Part shown: one piece after another, positions 19,631-30,540 of the stretch
Numbering within the stretch: position 1 is the first letter of the stretch
Layout: each line of letters begins with the position of its first letter
Assembly (NCBI GenBank): GCA_011391545.1
Contig: JAABQI010000011.1
Location: 1-37,895 of the forward strand
DNA from: Rhodoferax sp.
GTDB taxonomy: Bacteria; Pseudomonadota; Gammaproteobacteria; Burkholderiales; Burkholderiaceae_C
DNA length: 37,895 nucleotides
Reading direction: 5' to 3'
Notes under the pieces: model-generated
Seen by the model: the letters and a program-made list of their open reading frames with translations, nothing else
The model's database searches: none
Told to the model about the DNA's origin: nothing
Program-made: the position numbers and the translations under genes

Positions 19631-20461
19631 GTGCAAATCAAGGTTAAGGCATGGCTGGCGTCGTGCGGATGCGCGTTGGCGCTGGCATTCACCCTGTTGC
19701 CAGTCGCGACGCATGCTCAAAGCGCCACCACGGCCGCGGCCCAGCCTGCGAACGGCGAAGCGCCCGCAACGCTGCCGGTCATCACCGACGTGAAGCCAGC
19801 CACCGACAACCCCTACGGTCTTGAATCCCTCTGGAAGACCTCGGACGCGGTGGCCAAGGTTGTGCTACTGCTCTTGCTCATCATGAGCGCGGGCAGCTGG
19901 TACATCCTGATCGTCAAGGTCCTTGAACAATCCAGGATGCTGCGCCAGTCCAGGGCCGCCGCCAGAGACTTCTGGTCTGCCGGCACGATCGAGCAAGGCG
20001 CAGCCACTCTGGAAGCCACCAGTCCCTACCGCTTCATGGCCGATGCCGCCAGCAACGCCGTCAAAAAGCATGTCGGCCTGATGGGCCATGTGGACCTCAA
20101 CGACTGGATTGCCATGGGCATCCAGCGCGCCGTGGACCGCATCCAGAGCAGCACGCAAAACGGACTCGCATTCCTGGCCACCGTGGGTTCCATCGCTCCG
20201 TTTGTCGGCCTGTTTGGCACCGTCTGGGGCATCTACCATGCGCTGACTGCCATCGGCATCTCGGGCCAGGCTTCAATCGACAAGGTGGCCGGCCCGGTCG
20301 GCGAGGCGCTGATCATGACGGCCATCGGCCTGGCCGTGGCCGTGCCGGCCGTGCTGTCGTACAACTGGCTGGTGCGCCGCAACAAGGCCGTCATGGACGA
20401 GGTGCGCGCCTTCAGCCAGGACCTGCACGCCGTGGTGCTGGGCTCGGTCAAGAAAACCTGA
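19631..20461 (+). CDS. exbB: ExbB/TolQ proton channel with N-terminal signal peptide
   Basis: GTG start; ...[64 protein letters not shown]. Confidence 0.92.
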   Translation: MQIKVKAWLASCGCALALAFTLLPVATHAQSATTAAAQPANGEAPATLPVITDVKPATDNPYGLESLWKTSDAVAKVVLLLLLIMSAGSWYILIVKVLEQSRMLRQSRAAARDFWSAGTIEQGAATLEATSPYRFMADAASNAVKKHVGLMGHVDLNDWIAMGIQRAVDRIQSSTQNGLAFLATVGSIAPFVGLFGTVWGIYHALTAIGISGQASIDKVAGPVGEALIMTAIGLAVAVPAVLSYNWLVRRNKAVMDEVRAFSQDLHAVVLGSVKKT

Positions 20462-20474
20462 ACGGCCCTGTCGC

Positions 20475-20906
20475 ATGTCCATGAACCCCGGCTCCAGCGA
20501 TGACGGCGATGACGCGCTCATGTCGGCCATCAACACCACGCCGCTGGTGGACGTGATGCTGGTGCTGCTGATCATCTTCCTGATCACGATTCCCGTGGTC
20601 ACCACCTCGATCAAGCTCTCGCTGCCCAAGGAGCGCGTGGAAGTGCGTGAAACCAAGCCCGAGAACATCATCATCTCGGTCGATCAGGGTGGCAACATCT
20701 ATTGGTACGAGGCACGCATCAACAATGTGGATGCGCTGGTGGCGAAACTCAGCAAAGTCTCCAGCGTTAATCCGCAGCCGGAAGTGCAGGTGCGCGGTGA
20801 CGCCAACGCCCGATTTGAGGGTGTCGGCAAAGTCCTGCTGGCCTGTCAGCGCGCGGGCATCGTCAAGGTCACCTTCATCACCGAGCCGCCGCCGCTGGGC
20901 GCTTGA
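20475..20906 (+). CDS. exbD: ExbD/TolR family protein
   Basis: MSAINTTPLVDVMLVLLIIFLITIPVV. Confidence 0.93.
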   Translation: MSMNPGSSDDGDDALMSAINTTPLVDVMLVLLIIFLITIPVVTTSIKLSLPKERVEVRETKPENIIISVDQGGNIYWYEARINNVDALVAKLSKVSSVNPQPEVQVRGDANARFEGVGKVLLACQRAGIVKVTFITEPPPLGA

Positions 20907-20928
20907 GCGCCAACAAGGAAATGACCTC

Positions 20929-21357
20929 ATGGGAATGCGCTTAGGAAACACCAGCGACTCGGGTGAGCCCGAAGTCATGATGGAGATCAACACCACGCCG
21001 CTGATCGACGTGATGCTGGTCTTGCTGGTCATGCTCATCATCACCATCCCGATCCAACTGCACTCAGTCGAATTGGCGCTGCCGGTGGGCGCGCCGCCCA
21101 GCACGCTCGTCAAGCCCGAGAAGATCCAGATTGACATCGACGCGCAAAGCATGGTCTATTGGCAGGGCCTGCCTGTGTCGGCAGCCGGGCTCGACGAAAA
21201 CATGAAAGCCATTGCGCCGCAAACGCCCCAGCCTGAAGTTCACATCCGCCCCGACAAAGCCTCGCAATACGCCGTTTTTGCCAATGTGCTGTCCAGCAGC
21301 AAGCGCCTGGGGCTGAACAAGATTGCCGTGATTGGCGCGGAGCAGTTTGTCCAATGA
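20929..21357 (+). CDS. ExbD/TolR family protein (second copy)
   Basis: MMEINTTPLIDVMLVLLVMLIITIPIQ. Confidence 0.93.
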   Translation: MGMRLGNTSDSGEPEVMMEINTTPLIDVMLVLLVMLIITIPIQLHSVELALPVGAPPSTLVKPEKIQIDIDAQSMVYWQGLPVSAAGLDENMKAIAPQTPQPEVHIRPDKASQYAVFANVLSSSKRLGLNKIAVIGAEQFVQ

Positions 21358-22007
21358 ACACGCTTGGAATGCATGACCGTTTTGAGCCGCGCGACCCCTC
21401 GCGGCGACTCAAGGCGATCGTCATCGTCGTGGTGCTGCATGCCTTGCTCGGTTATGCCCTGGTCTCGGGACTGGCCCGCAAAGGGCTGAACCTGATCAAG
21501 AAACCGTTGGAGGCCGTGGTGATCCAGGAGGTGATCATTCCACCGCCGCCGCCACCGCCGCCTCCCAGGAAAATCGAGAAACCCCGGGAGATGCCCAAGG
21601 CCGAGGCGCCGCCGCTGCCCTTTGTGCCGCCACCCGATGTGACACCGCAGGTCACCAGCAATGCGCCCGTGATCGAATCCGTGGCAACGCCGCCGCCAGA
21701 GCCCGTCGTGATTGCACCGCCGCCCCCGCCAGAACCGGTGGCAACTGGCCCCAAACTCACCAGCATCGGGCTGGCTTGCCCCAGGCAGGTGCCACCGGAA
21801 ATGCCGCGAAGGGCCTTGCGGGATGGCACTGAGGGCGTGGTCAAGGCGCAGATTCACGTCAGGGGCGGCACCATTGTCGATGTGACCATTTTGTCTGGCC
21901 CACCCGTCTTTCATGCCGCCGTCAAGGCAGCCATGATGCAGTACACCTGCGTCACCGATGGTGGCGAGATCATTGCAACGCAGGAATTCAATTTCAGGAT
22001 TGAATAA
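21354..22007 (+). CDS. tonB: TonB energy-transducing protein
   Basis: N-terminal TM, PPPPPPPPPRKIEKP proline-rich linker, TonB C-terminal domain; ATGA overlap with preceding exbD. Confidence 0.9.
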   Translation: MNTLGMHDRFEPRDPSRRLKAIVIVVVLHALLGYALVSGLARKGLNLIKKPLEAVVIQEVIIPPPPPPPPPRKIEKPREMPKAEAPPLPFVPPPDVTPQVTSNAPVIESVATPPPEPVVIAPPPPPEPVATGPKLTSIGLACPRQVPPEMPRRALRDGTEGVVKAQIHVRGGTIVDVTILSGPPVFHAAVKAAMMQYTCVTDGGEIIATQEFNFRIE

Positions 22008-22118
22008 GAGGATTGAAAGGAGCGACGCACGGACGCTGGCCGACCACAGTGTGCTGGTGGTGGCCGTGGTGTAACCGCCCGGTATCGGTTCACGGGGCTG
22101 TCGCCTGATAATGTGCGC

Positions 22119-23066
22119 ATGAACCAACTCGATGCCCTCAAACAATTCACCACCGTGGTGGCCGATACCGGCGACTTCAGGCAAATAGAAGCCTTCCAGC
22201 CCACCGACGCCACCACCAACCCGTCGCTGATCCTGAAAGCGGTGCAAAAGCCCGAATACCGCTCGCTGCTCGACGAGACCGTGGCCCAGTACCGCGGCCG
22301 CGCGCTCGACGAGATCACCGACCGGCTGCTGGTGCGTTTTGGCTGCGAGATTCTGTCGCTCATTCCGGGGCGGGTTTCCACCGAGGTCGACGCCCGCTTG
22401 AGCTTTGACGCGGATGCGACGTATACCCGCGCCGAACGGCTGATCGAGTTGTATCAGGCGCAGGGCATTCACATCGACCGCGTGCTGATCAAGGTGGCCG
22501 CCACCTGGGAGGGCATCCAGGCCGCCAGCCGGCTGGAGCAGCGCGGCATTCACACCAACCTGACGCTGCTGTTTTCCTTTTGCCAGGCGGTGGCCTGCGG
22601 CCAGGCCAAAGTGCAATTGATTTCGCCCTTTGTCGGGCGCATCTACGACTGGTACAAAAAATCTGCCGGTGCGGCCTGGGTCGAGGCTGACCATGCCGGC
22701 GCCAACGACCCCGGTGTGCAGTCGGTGACGCAAATCTTCAACTATTACAAAAGGCATGGCATTGGTACCGAGGTCATGGGCGCAAGTTTTCGCAACATCG
22801 GCCAGATCACGGCGCTGGCCGGCTGCGACCTGCTGACCATCAGCCCCGACTTGCTGGCCCAACTCGCTGACAGCAAGGCTCCGCTGGTGCGCGCGCTCGG
22901 CGCCCAGGCGGCGCAGGCGCTGGATCTGCCTTTTGTAAACTATGACGAGGCGGCTTTTCGCTTTGCGCTCAATCAGGATGCCATGGGCACCGAGAAGCTG
23001 GCCGAGGGCATTCGCGCGTTTTGCGCCGACGCCGGCAAACTCGACCAGATGTTGCTGGCGGCATGA
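22119..23066 (+). CDS. tal: Transaldolase
   Basis: [40 protein letters not shown]. Confidence 0.95.
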   Translation: MNQLDALKQFTTVVADTGDFRQIEAFQPTDATTNPSLILKAVQKPEYRSLLDETVAQYRGRALDEITDRLLVRFGCEILSLIPGRVSTEVDARLSFDADATYTRAERLIELYQAQGIHIDRVLIKVAATWEGIQAASRLEQRGIHTNLTLLFSFCQAVACGQAKVQLISPFVGRIYDWYKKSAGAAWVEADHAGANDPGVQSVTQIFNYYKRHGIGTEVMGASFRNIGQITALAGCDLLTISPDLLAQLADSKAPLVRALGAQAAQALDLPFVNYDEAAFRFALNQDAMGTEKLAEGIRAFCADAGKLDQMLLAA

Positions 23067-23091
23067 GTTTCCGGATGGGGAAAATATGGCC

Positions 23092-23218
23092 TTGTCATTG
23101 CGAGCGCAGCGCGGCAATCCATGACTCCCGAATGAATGGATCGCCGCGCTGCGCTCGCGATGACGGTTCAGGGTCCATGAGCGGTATCGGGCCGGATACG
23201 GCTGGTTCGCAATGACAG
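23092..23218. repeat. Composite REP-like inverted-repeat element between tal and pgi
   Basis: GTCATTGCGAGCGCAGCGCGGCAATCCAT ... ATGGATCGCCGCGCTGCGCTCGCGATGAC (29-bp arms, 2 mismatches), plus outer TGTCATTGCGA / TCGCAATGACA (11/11). Confidence 0.82.
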
Positions 23219-23251
23219 TGTTGTTAAGTTTTAACTGGAATGAGATTGTTT

Positions 23252-24823
23252 ATGAACCGTACCCGTTGTGACCGCACTCCCGCATGGGGCCAATTGCAAA
23301 CCGCGTTTGAGTCCACTGGTCGCGCTTTTGACGTGCGCCACGCTTTTGCCGCAGACCCTGCGCGTTTCGAGGCCTTCAGCCAAAGCGCGCCCCATGTGTT
23401 CGCCGACCTGTCCAAAAACCGGATCGACGTCGCGACCGAGCAGTTGCTGCTTGAACTGGCGCAGCAGACCGGGCTGGCGGTGCACCGCGATGCCATGTTC
23501 GCCGGTGAGGCGATCAACACCACCGAGCAGCGCGCCGTGATGCACTGGTTGTTGCGAACGCCGCCGCTGGATCCCGCCATGCCGGCGCAGTCGGTGCACC
23601 GGCACATGGCCGAGACGCTGCACGAGGTGCACACCACGCTGGACGCCATGCTGGTCTTTGCCGAAGCCATGCGCGCGGATGGACGCATCACCGACATTGT
23701 CAACATCGGCATTGGCGGCTCCGACCTCGGGCCGCAAATGGCGGTGCTGGCGCTTGACGAGTTTGTGTTGCCGGGCAAACGATTCCACTTCGTCTCGAAT
23801 GTGGACGGGCATGAGCTCAACGCGGTGCTCAGAAAAGTCAAGCCAGAGAGCACGCTGTTTCTGGTGGCTAGCAAGACCTTCACGACCATCGAGACCATGA
23901 CCAACGCGCAGTCAGCCAAGGCCTGGTTCGAGGCCAGCGGCGGCACCGACATTGCCCGGCATTTTGCCGCGCTCACCACCAACGTCGCGGCAGCCCGTGC
24001 CTTTGGCATCAGCGCCACGTTCGGATTTTGGGACTGGGTGGGCGGGCGTTATTCGGTGTGGTCGGCCATCGGCCTGCCGCTGGCGATCGCCATTGGCGCC
24101 CGGGGCTTCAAGGAATTTCTGGCCGGCGCCCATGCCATGGACGAGCACTTCCGCAACGCACCCCTGGGGCACAACCTGCCGGTGCGCCTGGGCTTGCTGG
24201 ACGTGTGGTACCGCAATTTTCATGGGTTCACCAGCCGCTCGGTGGCGCCCTACCACAGCGCGCTCAAACGCTACCCGGCCTACCTGCAGCAGCTCGAGAT
24301 GGAAAGCAACGGCAAGCGGGTGGATGCCGGCGGCACCACCTTGCCCTACGGCACGTCGCCGGTGGTCTGGGGCGAGCCCGGCACCAACGGCCAGCATGCC
24401 TATTTCCAGATGCTACACCAGGGCAGCGACGTGGTGCCGGTGGAATTTGTCGCGGTCAAAACGCCCAAGCATGATTTGCCCGGCCACCACAGACTGCTGC
24501 TGGCCAACGCGCTGGCACAGGCGCAGGCGCTGATGCTGGGCAAGGCGGACGCGGGCGGCCACAAGCACTTTGCCGGCAACCGTCCCAGCACCTTCTTGCT
24601 GCTCGATGAACTCGGCCCCGCCAGCCTCGGCGCCCTGATTGCGCTGCAGGAACACCGCGTGTTTGTCAGCGGCTCGGTCTGGGGCATCAACAGCTTCGAC
24701 CAGTGGGGCGTGGAGCTGGGCAAGGTGCTGGCCAAGGACGTGGCGGCGCGTCTCGACAGTGGGGATGCGACAGGCCTGGACGGCTCCACCGCCGGTTTGC
24801 TGGCGCGCTTGCGTCAGCCATGA
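23252..24823 (+). CDS. pgi: Glucose-6-phosphate isomerase
   Basis: GIGGSDLGPQMAV, FWDWVGGRYSVWSAIGLP, GSVWGINSFDQWGVELGK. Confidence 0.96.
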   Translation: MNRTRCDRTPAWGQLQTAFESTGRAFDVRHAFAADPARFEAFSQSAPHVFADLSKNRIDVATEQLLLELAQQTGLAVHRDAMFAGEAINTTEQRAVMHWLLRTPPLDPAMPAQSVHRHMAETLHEVHTTLDAMLVFAEAMRADGRITDIVNIGIGGSDLGPQMAVLALDEFVLPGKRFHFVSNVDGHELNAVLRKVKPESTLFLVASKTFTTIETMTNAQSAKAWFEASGGTDIARHFAALTTNVAAARAFGISATFGFWDWVGGRYSVWSAIGLPLAIAIGARGFKEFLAGAHAMDEHFRNAPLGHNLPVRLGLLDVWYRNFHGFTSRSVAPYHSALKRYPAYLQQLEMESNGKRVDAGGTTLPYGTSPVVWGEPGTNGQHAYFQMLHQGSDVVPVEFVAVKTPKHDLPGHHRLLLANALAQAQALMLGKADAGGHKHFAGNRPSTFLLLDELGPASLGALIALQEHRVFVSGSVWGINSFDQWGVELGKVLAKDVAARLDSGDATGLDGSTAGLLARLRQP

Positions 24824-24842
24824 ACCGGCCGCTCAAACCATG

Positions 24843-25742
24843 CTATTCATGGGCTGATAAATAACTCGCTGCAAAGTTTTGCAGAGTGGCTTGGTAAAGC
24901 GCCGGGTTGGAGATATCCAGGTTGCTGTGCCTGGCGTTTTCCATGACTAGCCAATGCTTCGGCGGGCTGGCAGCGGCAAACAGGCGCTCGCCGAGCTGGA
25001 TCGGGATGGTGTCGTCATCACGGCCATGCATCATCAACAGCGGCGCCTGAACCTGGGTGATTTTGCCAATCGAATCAAAACTGTCCGGGAAAAACAGATT
25101 GAGCAGACTGCCCAGCATGCCCACCGTTCCTGCCACATCGTCAAAGCTGGTGAAGGCCGACTCCAGCACCAGGCCGCCAAAGTCTGCCGGGCTTTGCAGT
25201 CGGCTGGCCAGGTCCAGCGCGACGGCACTGCCCATGGAGTGACCGTAGATCACGCGTTTTTTGGCGTCGGGCTGGCGTTTCTTGAGTTCGCCCCAGGCCA
25301 ACTGCGCATCGGCCACGATGCTTTGCTCGGTGGGGATGAGCGCGCTGCTTTCGCCCCAGCCCCGGTAGTCCACCGCCAGCACCGAGAAGCCGGCCGTGCG
25401 CAGTGCCTCGATCTTGCGCTGGTTGCCAAACAAATTGCGGAATGTGCCGTGCAGGTACAAAAGTGTTGGGGCGTCAGGCGAGGCGTGCGGCAGCCACCAG
25501 ATGGCCACATGTTGCGGCGTGTCGGTGTTTGGCACACTGACCAAATACTGCTGGTCGCCGGATGGCAGAGCCGAAAAATCGGTGGGCACACCGGCAGTGG
25601 GGCGGTAAACGAGCAGGCGCTGTTTGGCATCAAGCCAGGCGCAGCCGCTGCTGGCTAGCAGTGCCAGAACCAGACCCAGTTGAAAAAAAACGGTCGTTAC
25701 ACTCACCGACTTGCAAGATTTCCAATTCACGCGCAGCTTCAT
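24843..25742 (-). CDS. Alpha/beta hydrolase, predicted lipoprotein
   Basis: Lipobox-like LLASSGC; LYLHGTF, DYRGWGES, YGHSMGSAVALDLA, HGRDDDTIP. Start could be ATG 25742 or GTG 25706. Confidence 0.85.
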   Translation of the reverse strand: MKLRVNWKSCKSVSVTTVFFQLGLVLALLASSGCAWLDAKQRLLVYRPTAGVPTDFSALPSGDQQYLVSVPNTDTPQHVAIWWLPHASPDAPTLLYLHGTFRNLFGNQRKIEALRTAGFSVLAVDYRGWGESSALIPTEQSIVADAQLAWGELKKRQPDAKKRVIYGHSMGSAVALDLASRLQSPADFGGLVLESAFTSFDDVAGTVGMLGSLLNLFFPDSFDSIGKITQVQAPLLMMHGRDDDTIPIQLGERLFAAASPPKHWLVMENARHSNLDISNPALYQATLQNFAASYLSAHE

Positions 25743-26244
25743 GAAGAAATTGATTTGTATCGTCATCGGCCTGATTGTGGCGCAGCTGGCGCCGCTGGCA
25801 ATGGCCCAGCCAAGCGAGCCGGCACCCGCCAGCCAGAGCCCCAAGCTGCAATTGCAGCTCAGCCCCTACTCCTATCACTTTTCGCCCAGCGATGACCACA
25901 AGCCGGTCTTCATGGTCGGGCTGGAGCGAGAGCATGCCAGTGGCAAACTTGACGGCATCAGTTTTTTCAGCAACTCTTTTGGCCAGGAATGCCTGTACAT
26001 CTACCCTTGGGGCGGTGTTTACAAAAACATCTGGGGGGTTGGGCCCCTGTCGTTCAAATGGACGGCGGGTCTGCTGTACGGTTACAAAGAGCCCTATGAA
26101 AACAAGGTGCCGTTCAATTACAAGGGCTTTTCGCCCGGTGCCGTCTTCGCCCTGGCCTATGAGTTCAAGCCCGGCTGGTCAGCCCAGGTGAATGCGCTGG
26201 GCAACTCGGCGCTGATGCTCCAGTTGAATATGCCGGTCAAGTAA
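25741..26244 (+). CDS. Small exported protein of unknown function, possible outer membrane beta-barrel
   Basis: Signal peptide MKKLICIVIGLIVAQLAPLAMA; aromatic/glycine alternating segments, no recognised family. Confidence 0.75.
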   Translation: MKKLICIVIGLIVAQLAPLAMAQPSEPAPASQSPKLQLQLSPYSYHFSPSDDHKPVFMVGLEREHASGKLDGISFFSNSFGQECLYIYPWGGVYKNIWGVGPLSFKWTAGLLYGYKEPYENKVPFNYKGFSPGAVFALAYEFKPGWSAQVNALGNSALMLQLNMPVK

Positions 26245-26258
26245 AAAGCGACAAAGAA

Positions 26259-26292
26259 AAACCCCCGCAAGGCTCGCGCTTTGCGGGGGTTG
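26259..26292. terminator. Bidirectional terminator between convergent genes
   Basis: AAAACCCCCGCAA-ggctcgcgct-TTGCGGGGGTT. Confidence 0.85.
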
Positions 26293-26316
26293 GCTTATAA
26301 AAATAAGCGTGTTGGG

Positions 26317-27987
<1,671 letters not shown>

Positions 27988-28033
27988 TCAAATAAATACG
28001 ATATGCGGTGTTTGACAAGAAAGCGCGCCGGCT

Positions 28034-28324
28034 TTACTTCTCGACAACGGCAAACAAATCATCTTCTTTCATGACCAACAGCTCATCGCCATCGACCTTG
28101 ACGGTCTGGCCGCTGTACTTGCCGAACAACACGCGGTCGCCGACCTTGACGGACATCGGGCTAAGTTCGCCCTTGTCGTTCTTTTTGCCCGGGCCAACGG
28201 CCAGCACTTCACCCTGATCGGGCTTTTCAGCGGCGCTGTCAGGAATGACGATGCCGGAAGCGGTGCGGGTTTCGTTTTCTACGCGTTTGACGATCACGCG
28301 GTCGTGCAGGGGACGAAGTTTCAT
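28034..28324 (-). CDS. groS: 10 kDa co-chaperonin GroES
   Basis: [35 protein letters not shown]; start corrected to 28324. Confidence 0.98.
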   Translation of the reverse strand: MKLRPLHDRVIVKRVENETRTASGIVIPDSAAEKPDQGEVLAVGPGKKNDKGELSPMSVKVGDRVLFGKYSGQTVKVDGDELLVMKEDDLFAVVEK

Positions 28325-28422
28325 GGGGACTCCTATAAAGTTTGAAACAGGGGGTTGACAAAGGCCTCCAACATTGGTGTGGCGGTGGCCTGTAACTTTC
28401 AGAGGGATTGCCAACGCGATTG

Positions 28423-28449
28423 TTAGCACTCACCTCATGCGAGTGCTAA
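28423..28449. promoter_or_regulatory. CIRCE element (HrcA operator) upstream of groESL
   Basis: TTAGCACTC-N9-GAGTGCTAA, perfect 9-bp inverted repeat with 9-nt spacer. Confidence 0.97.
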
Positions 28450-28607
28450 TGATAAGGCCTTTTGGCCGGTTTTCAAGAGCACGAGTGACGATTGGCCCTA
28501 CTTTTGGGACGTTTGCGAAAAGTCTCGTGCAACGGACGGCGACAGGCGCGACGGTTTGCCCGGTGGGTCGAGCACCCTGCGCGCAGCGCGTTCCCCCGGG
28601 GGGTGAT

Positions 28608-29585
28608 TCAGTTGGGTGACGGCGTTGTCAGGGCGTTTGCCTGGTTGGGCGCCTCATGGTCCCGGTCCGGGCGCTTGTAGGGATCAACGTGCGTCATCAT
28701 GTTGATCACCCGGTGGCGCTGCATGACCCGGTTGCGCGCCGCCACGGCAATGTCGTGACCTTGCTCCACGCTCAGGGTGGCATCCACTTCCAGGTGGGCG
28801 TCCACCACAATCATGTCACCCATTTTGCGGGTGCGCACATCATGCACGCTGCTGATGCCGGGGGTGTCGATCAGGGTCTGGCGAATGGCCTGCACCTCGA
28901 CTTCGTCAACGGCACGGTCCATCAGGTCGTGCAGCGCGTCCCAGCCGAAACTCCAGCCCATGCGGGTCACCATGAAGCCCACCAGGGCGGCGGCGATCGG
29001 GTCAAGAATGGGGTAGCCCATCAGGTTGCCGATGATGCCGACCCCCACCACCAGCGATGACGCCGCGTCCGAGCGGGCGTGCCAGGCATTGGCCACCAGC
29101 ATGCTGCTTTTGACCCGCTTGGCCACCGACAGCATGTAGCGAAAGAGCAGTTCCTTGGCGACCAGTGCGCCCCCCGCCACCCACAGGGCCATGATGTGCA
29201 CCTTGGCGATCGAAGCGGGATCCTGCAATTTTGAGGCAGCCGACCACAGCATGCCCAGGCCCACCGCAAGCAACAATGCGCCCAGCACCAGTGATGCCGC
29301 CGTCTCAAAGCGTTGATGGCCGTAGGGGTGGTCCTGGTCGGCGTCCTTTTGACTGTGGTGGTTGGCAAACAGCACCACAAAGTCGGCCACCAGGTCAGAC
29401 AGGGTGTGAATGCCATCGGCAATCAAGGCCTGTGACTTGGCCAGGATGCCCACTGCAATCTGGGCAATGCTCAGCACCAGATTGACGGCCACGCTGACCC
29501 AGGTGGTACGCGATGCCGCCGTGGCGCGCTCGGCGGGCGTGAATTGGCTGTCTTCGTCGTTGTCGGGAAATTCGTCAGAACGCAT
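28608..29585 (-). CDS. Cation diffusion facilitator family transporter
   Basis: ADGIHTLSDLVADFVVL, DADQDHPYGHQRFE, AWHARSDAASSLVVGVGI. Confidence 0.92.
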   Translation of the reverse strand: MRSDEFPDNDEDSQFTPAERATAASRTTWVSVAVNLVLSIAQIAVGILAKSQALIADGIHTLSDLVADFVVLFANHHSQKDADQDHPYGHQRFETAASLVLGALLLAVGLGMLWSAASKLQDPASIAKVHIMALWVAGGALVAKELLFRYMLSVAKRVKSSMLVANAWHARSDAASSLVVGVGIIGNLMGYPILDPIAAALVGFMVTRMGWSFGWDALHDLMDRAVDEVEVQAIRQTLIDTPGISSVHDVRTRKMGDMIVVDAHLEVDATLSVEQGHDIAVAARNRVMQRHRVINMMTHVDPYKRPDRDHEAPNQANALTTPSPN

Positions 29586-29706
29586 GGGTCAATCAATCAG
29601 TGCATTGGCCTGAAGTTTAGGCCACAGAACGGCTGGCCATGATTGGCGGTGCATCGGCAGTCACGAATCCGGGCTCGGGTGCGGCATCCCTTCATACAAT
29701 CGCGCC

Positions 29707-30540
29707 ATGAATTTCTTAGACATGCTGCGCGCTACCGAGCGCCAAAACGGCTCCATGCTGTGCGTTGGGCTGGACCCCGAGCCGGCCAGGTTTCCGGCCG
29801 CCTTCAATGGCGATACCAGCAAAATTTACGACTTTTGCGCGGCCATCGTCGATGCCACGGCCGACCTGGTGAGCGCCTTCAAGCCACAAATTGCCTACTT
29901 TGCGGCGCACCGCGCCGAGGCGCAACTGGAGCGCCTGATGGCGCACATGCGCCGCGCCGCGCCGGGTGTGCCGGTCATTCTGGACGCCAAGCGCGGCGAC
30001 ATTGGCAGCACTGCCGAGCAATATGCAAAGGAAGCGTTTGAGCGCTACGGTGCTGACGCCGTCACGCTGTCGCCGTTCATGGGCTTCGACACCATTCAAC
30101 CTTACCTCAAGTACCACGGCAAGGGGGCCTTTTTACTGTGCCGCACCTCAAACCCGGGCGGTGATGATTTTCAGAACCAGCGGCTGGCCGGCGTCGCGGG
30201 CACACCTTTGTTATATGAGCACATTGCGCAACTGGCGCAGGGGCCGTGGAACATGAACGGCCAGCTGGGCCTGGTGGTGGGCGCGACCTACCCGGCCGAG
30301 ATCGCGCGGGTGCGCGCCCTGGCGCCGACGCTGCCGCTGTTGATTCCGGGCGTGGGCGCGCAGGGCGGTGATGCGCTGGCCACCGTCAAGGCGGGCTGGC
30401 GCGAGGATGGGCCGATCATCGTGAATTCATCGCGCGCCATTTTGTACGCTGCCCAAGGCGACGACTTTGCCCAGGCCGCGCGCCAGGAGGCGATCAAGAC
30501 CCGCGATCTGTTGCAGGCCGCCCGTTCAGATATTGCTTAA
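29707..30540 (+). CDS. pyrF: Orotidine-5'-phosphate decarboxylase
   Basis: [48 protein letters not shown]. Confidence 0.95.
   Translation: MNFLDMLRATERQNGSMLCVGLDPEPARFPAAFNGDTSKIYDFCAAIVDATADLVSAFKPQIAYFAAHRAEAQLERLMAHMRRAAPGVPVILDAKRGDIGSTAEQYAKEAFERYGADAVTLSPFMGFDTIQPYLKYHGKGAFLLCRTSNPGGDDFQNQRLAGVAGTPLLYEHIAQLAQGPWNMNGQLGLVVGATYPAEIARVRALAPTLPLLIPGVGAQGGDALATVKAGWREDGPIIVNSSRAILYAAQGDDFAQAARQEAIKTRDLLQAARSDIA

Noticed and set aside
21540-21760. CCGCCG-rich short tandem repeats resembling a microsatellite
   Set aside because: Explained by the proline-rich linker of TonB.
21240-23117. 625-aa minus-strand ORF across tonB, the tonB-tal gap, tal and the REP-like repeat
   Set aside because: Antisense to two well-supported genes, runs through intergenic DNA and a repeat, and has His/Gln/Arg/Gly-rich shadow composition typical of GC-rich antisense frames.
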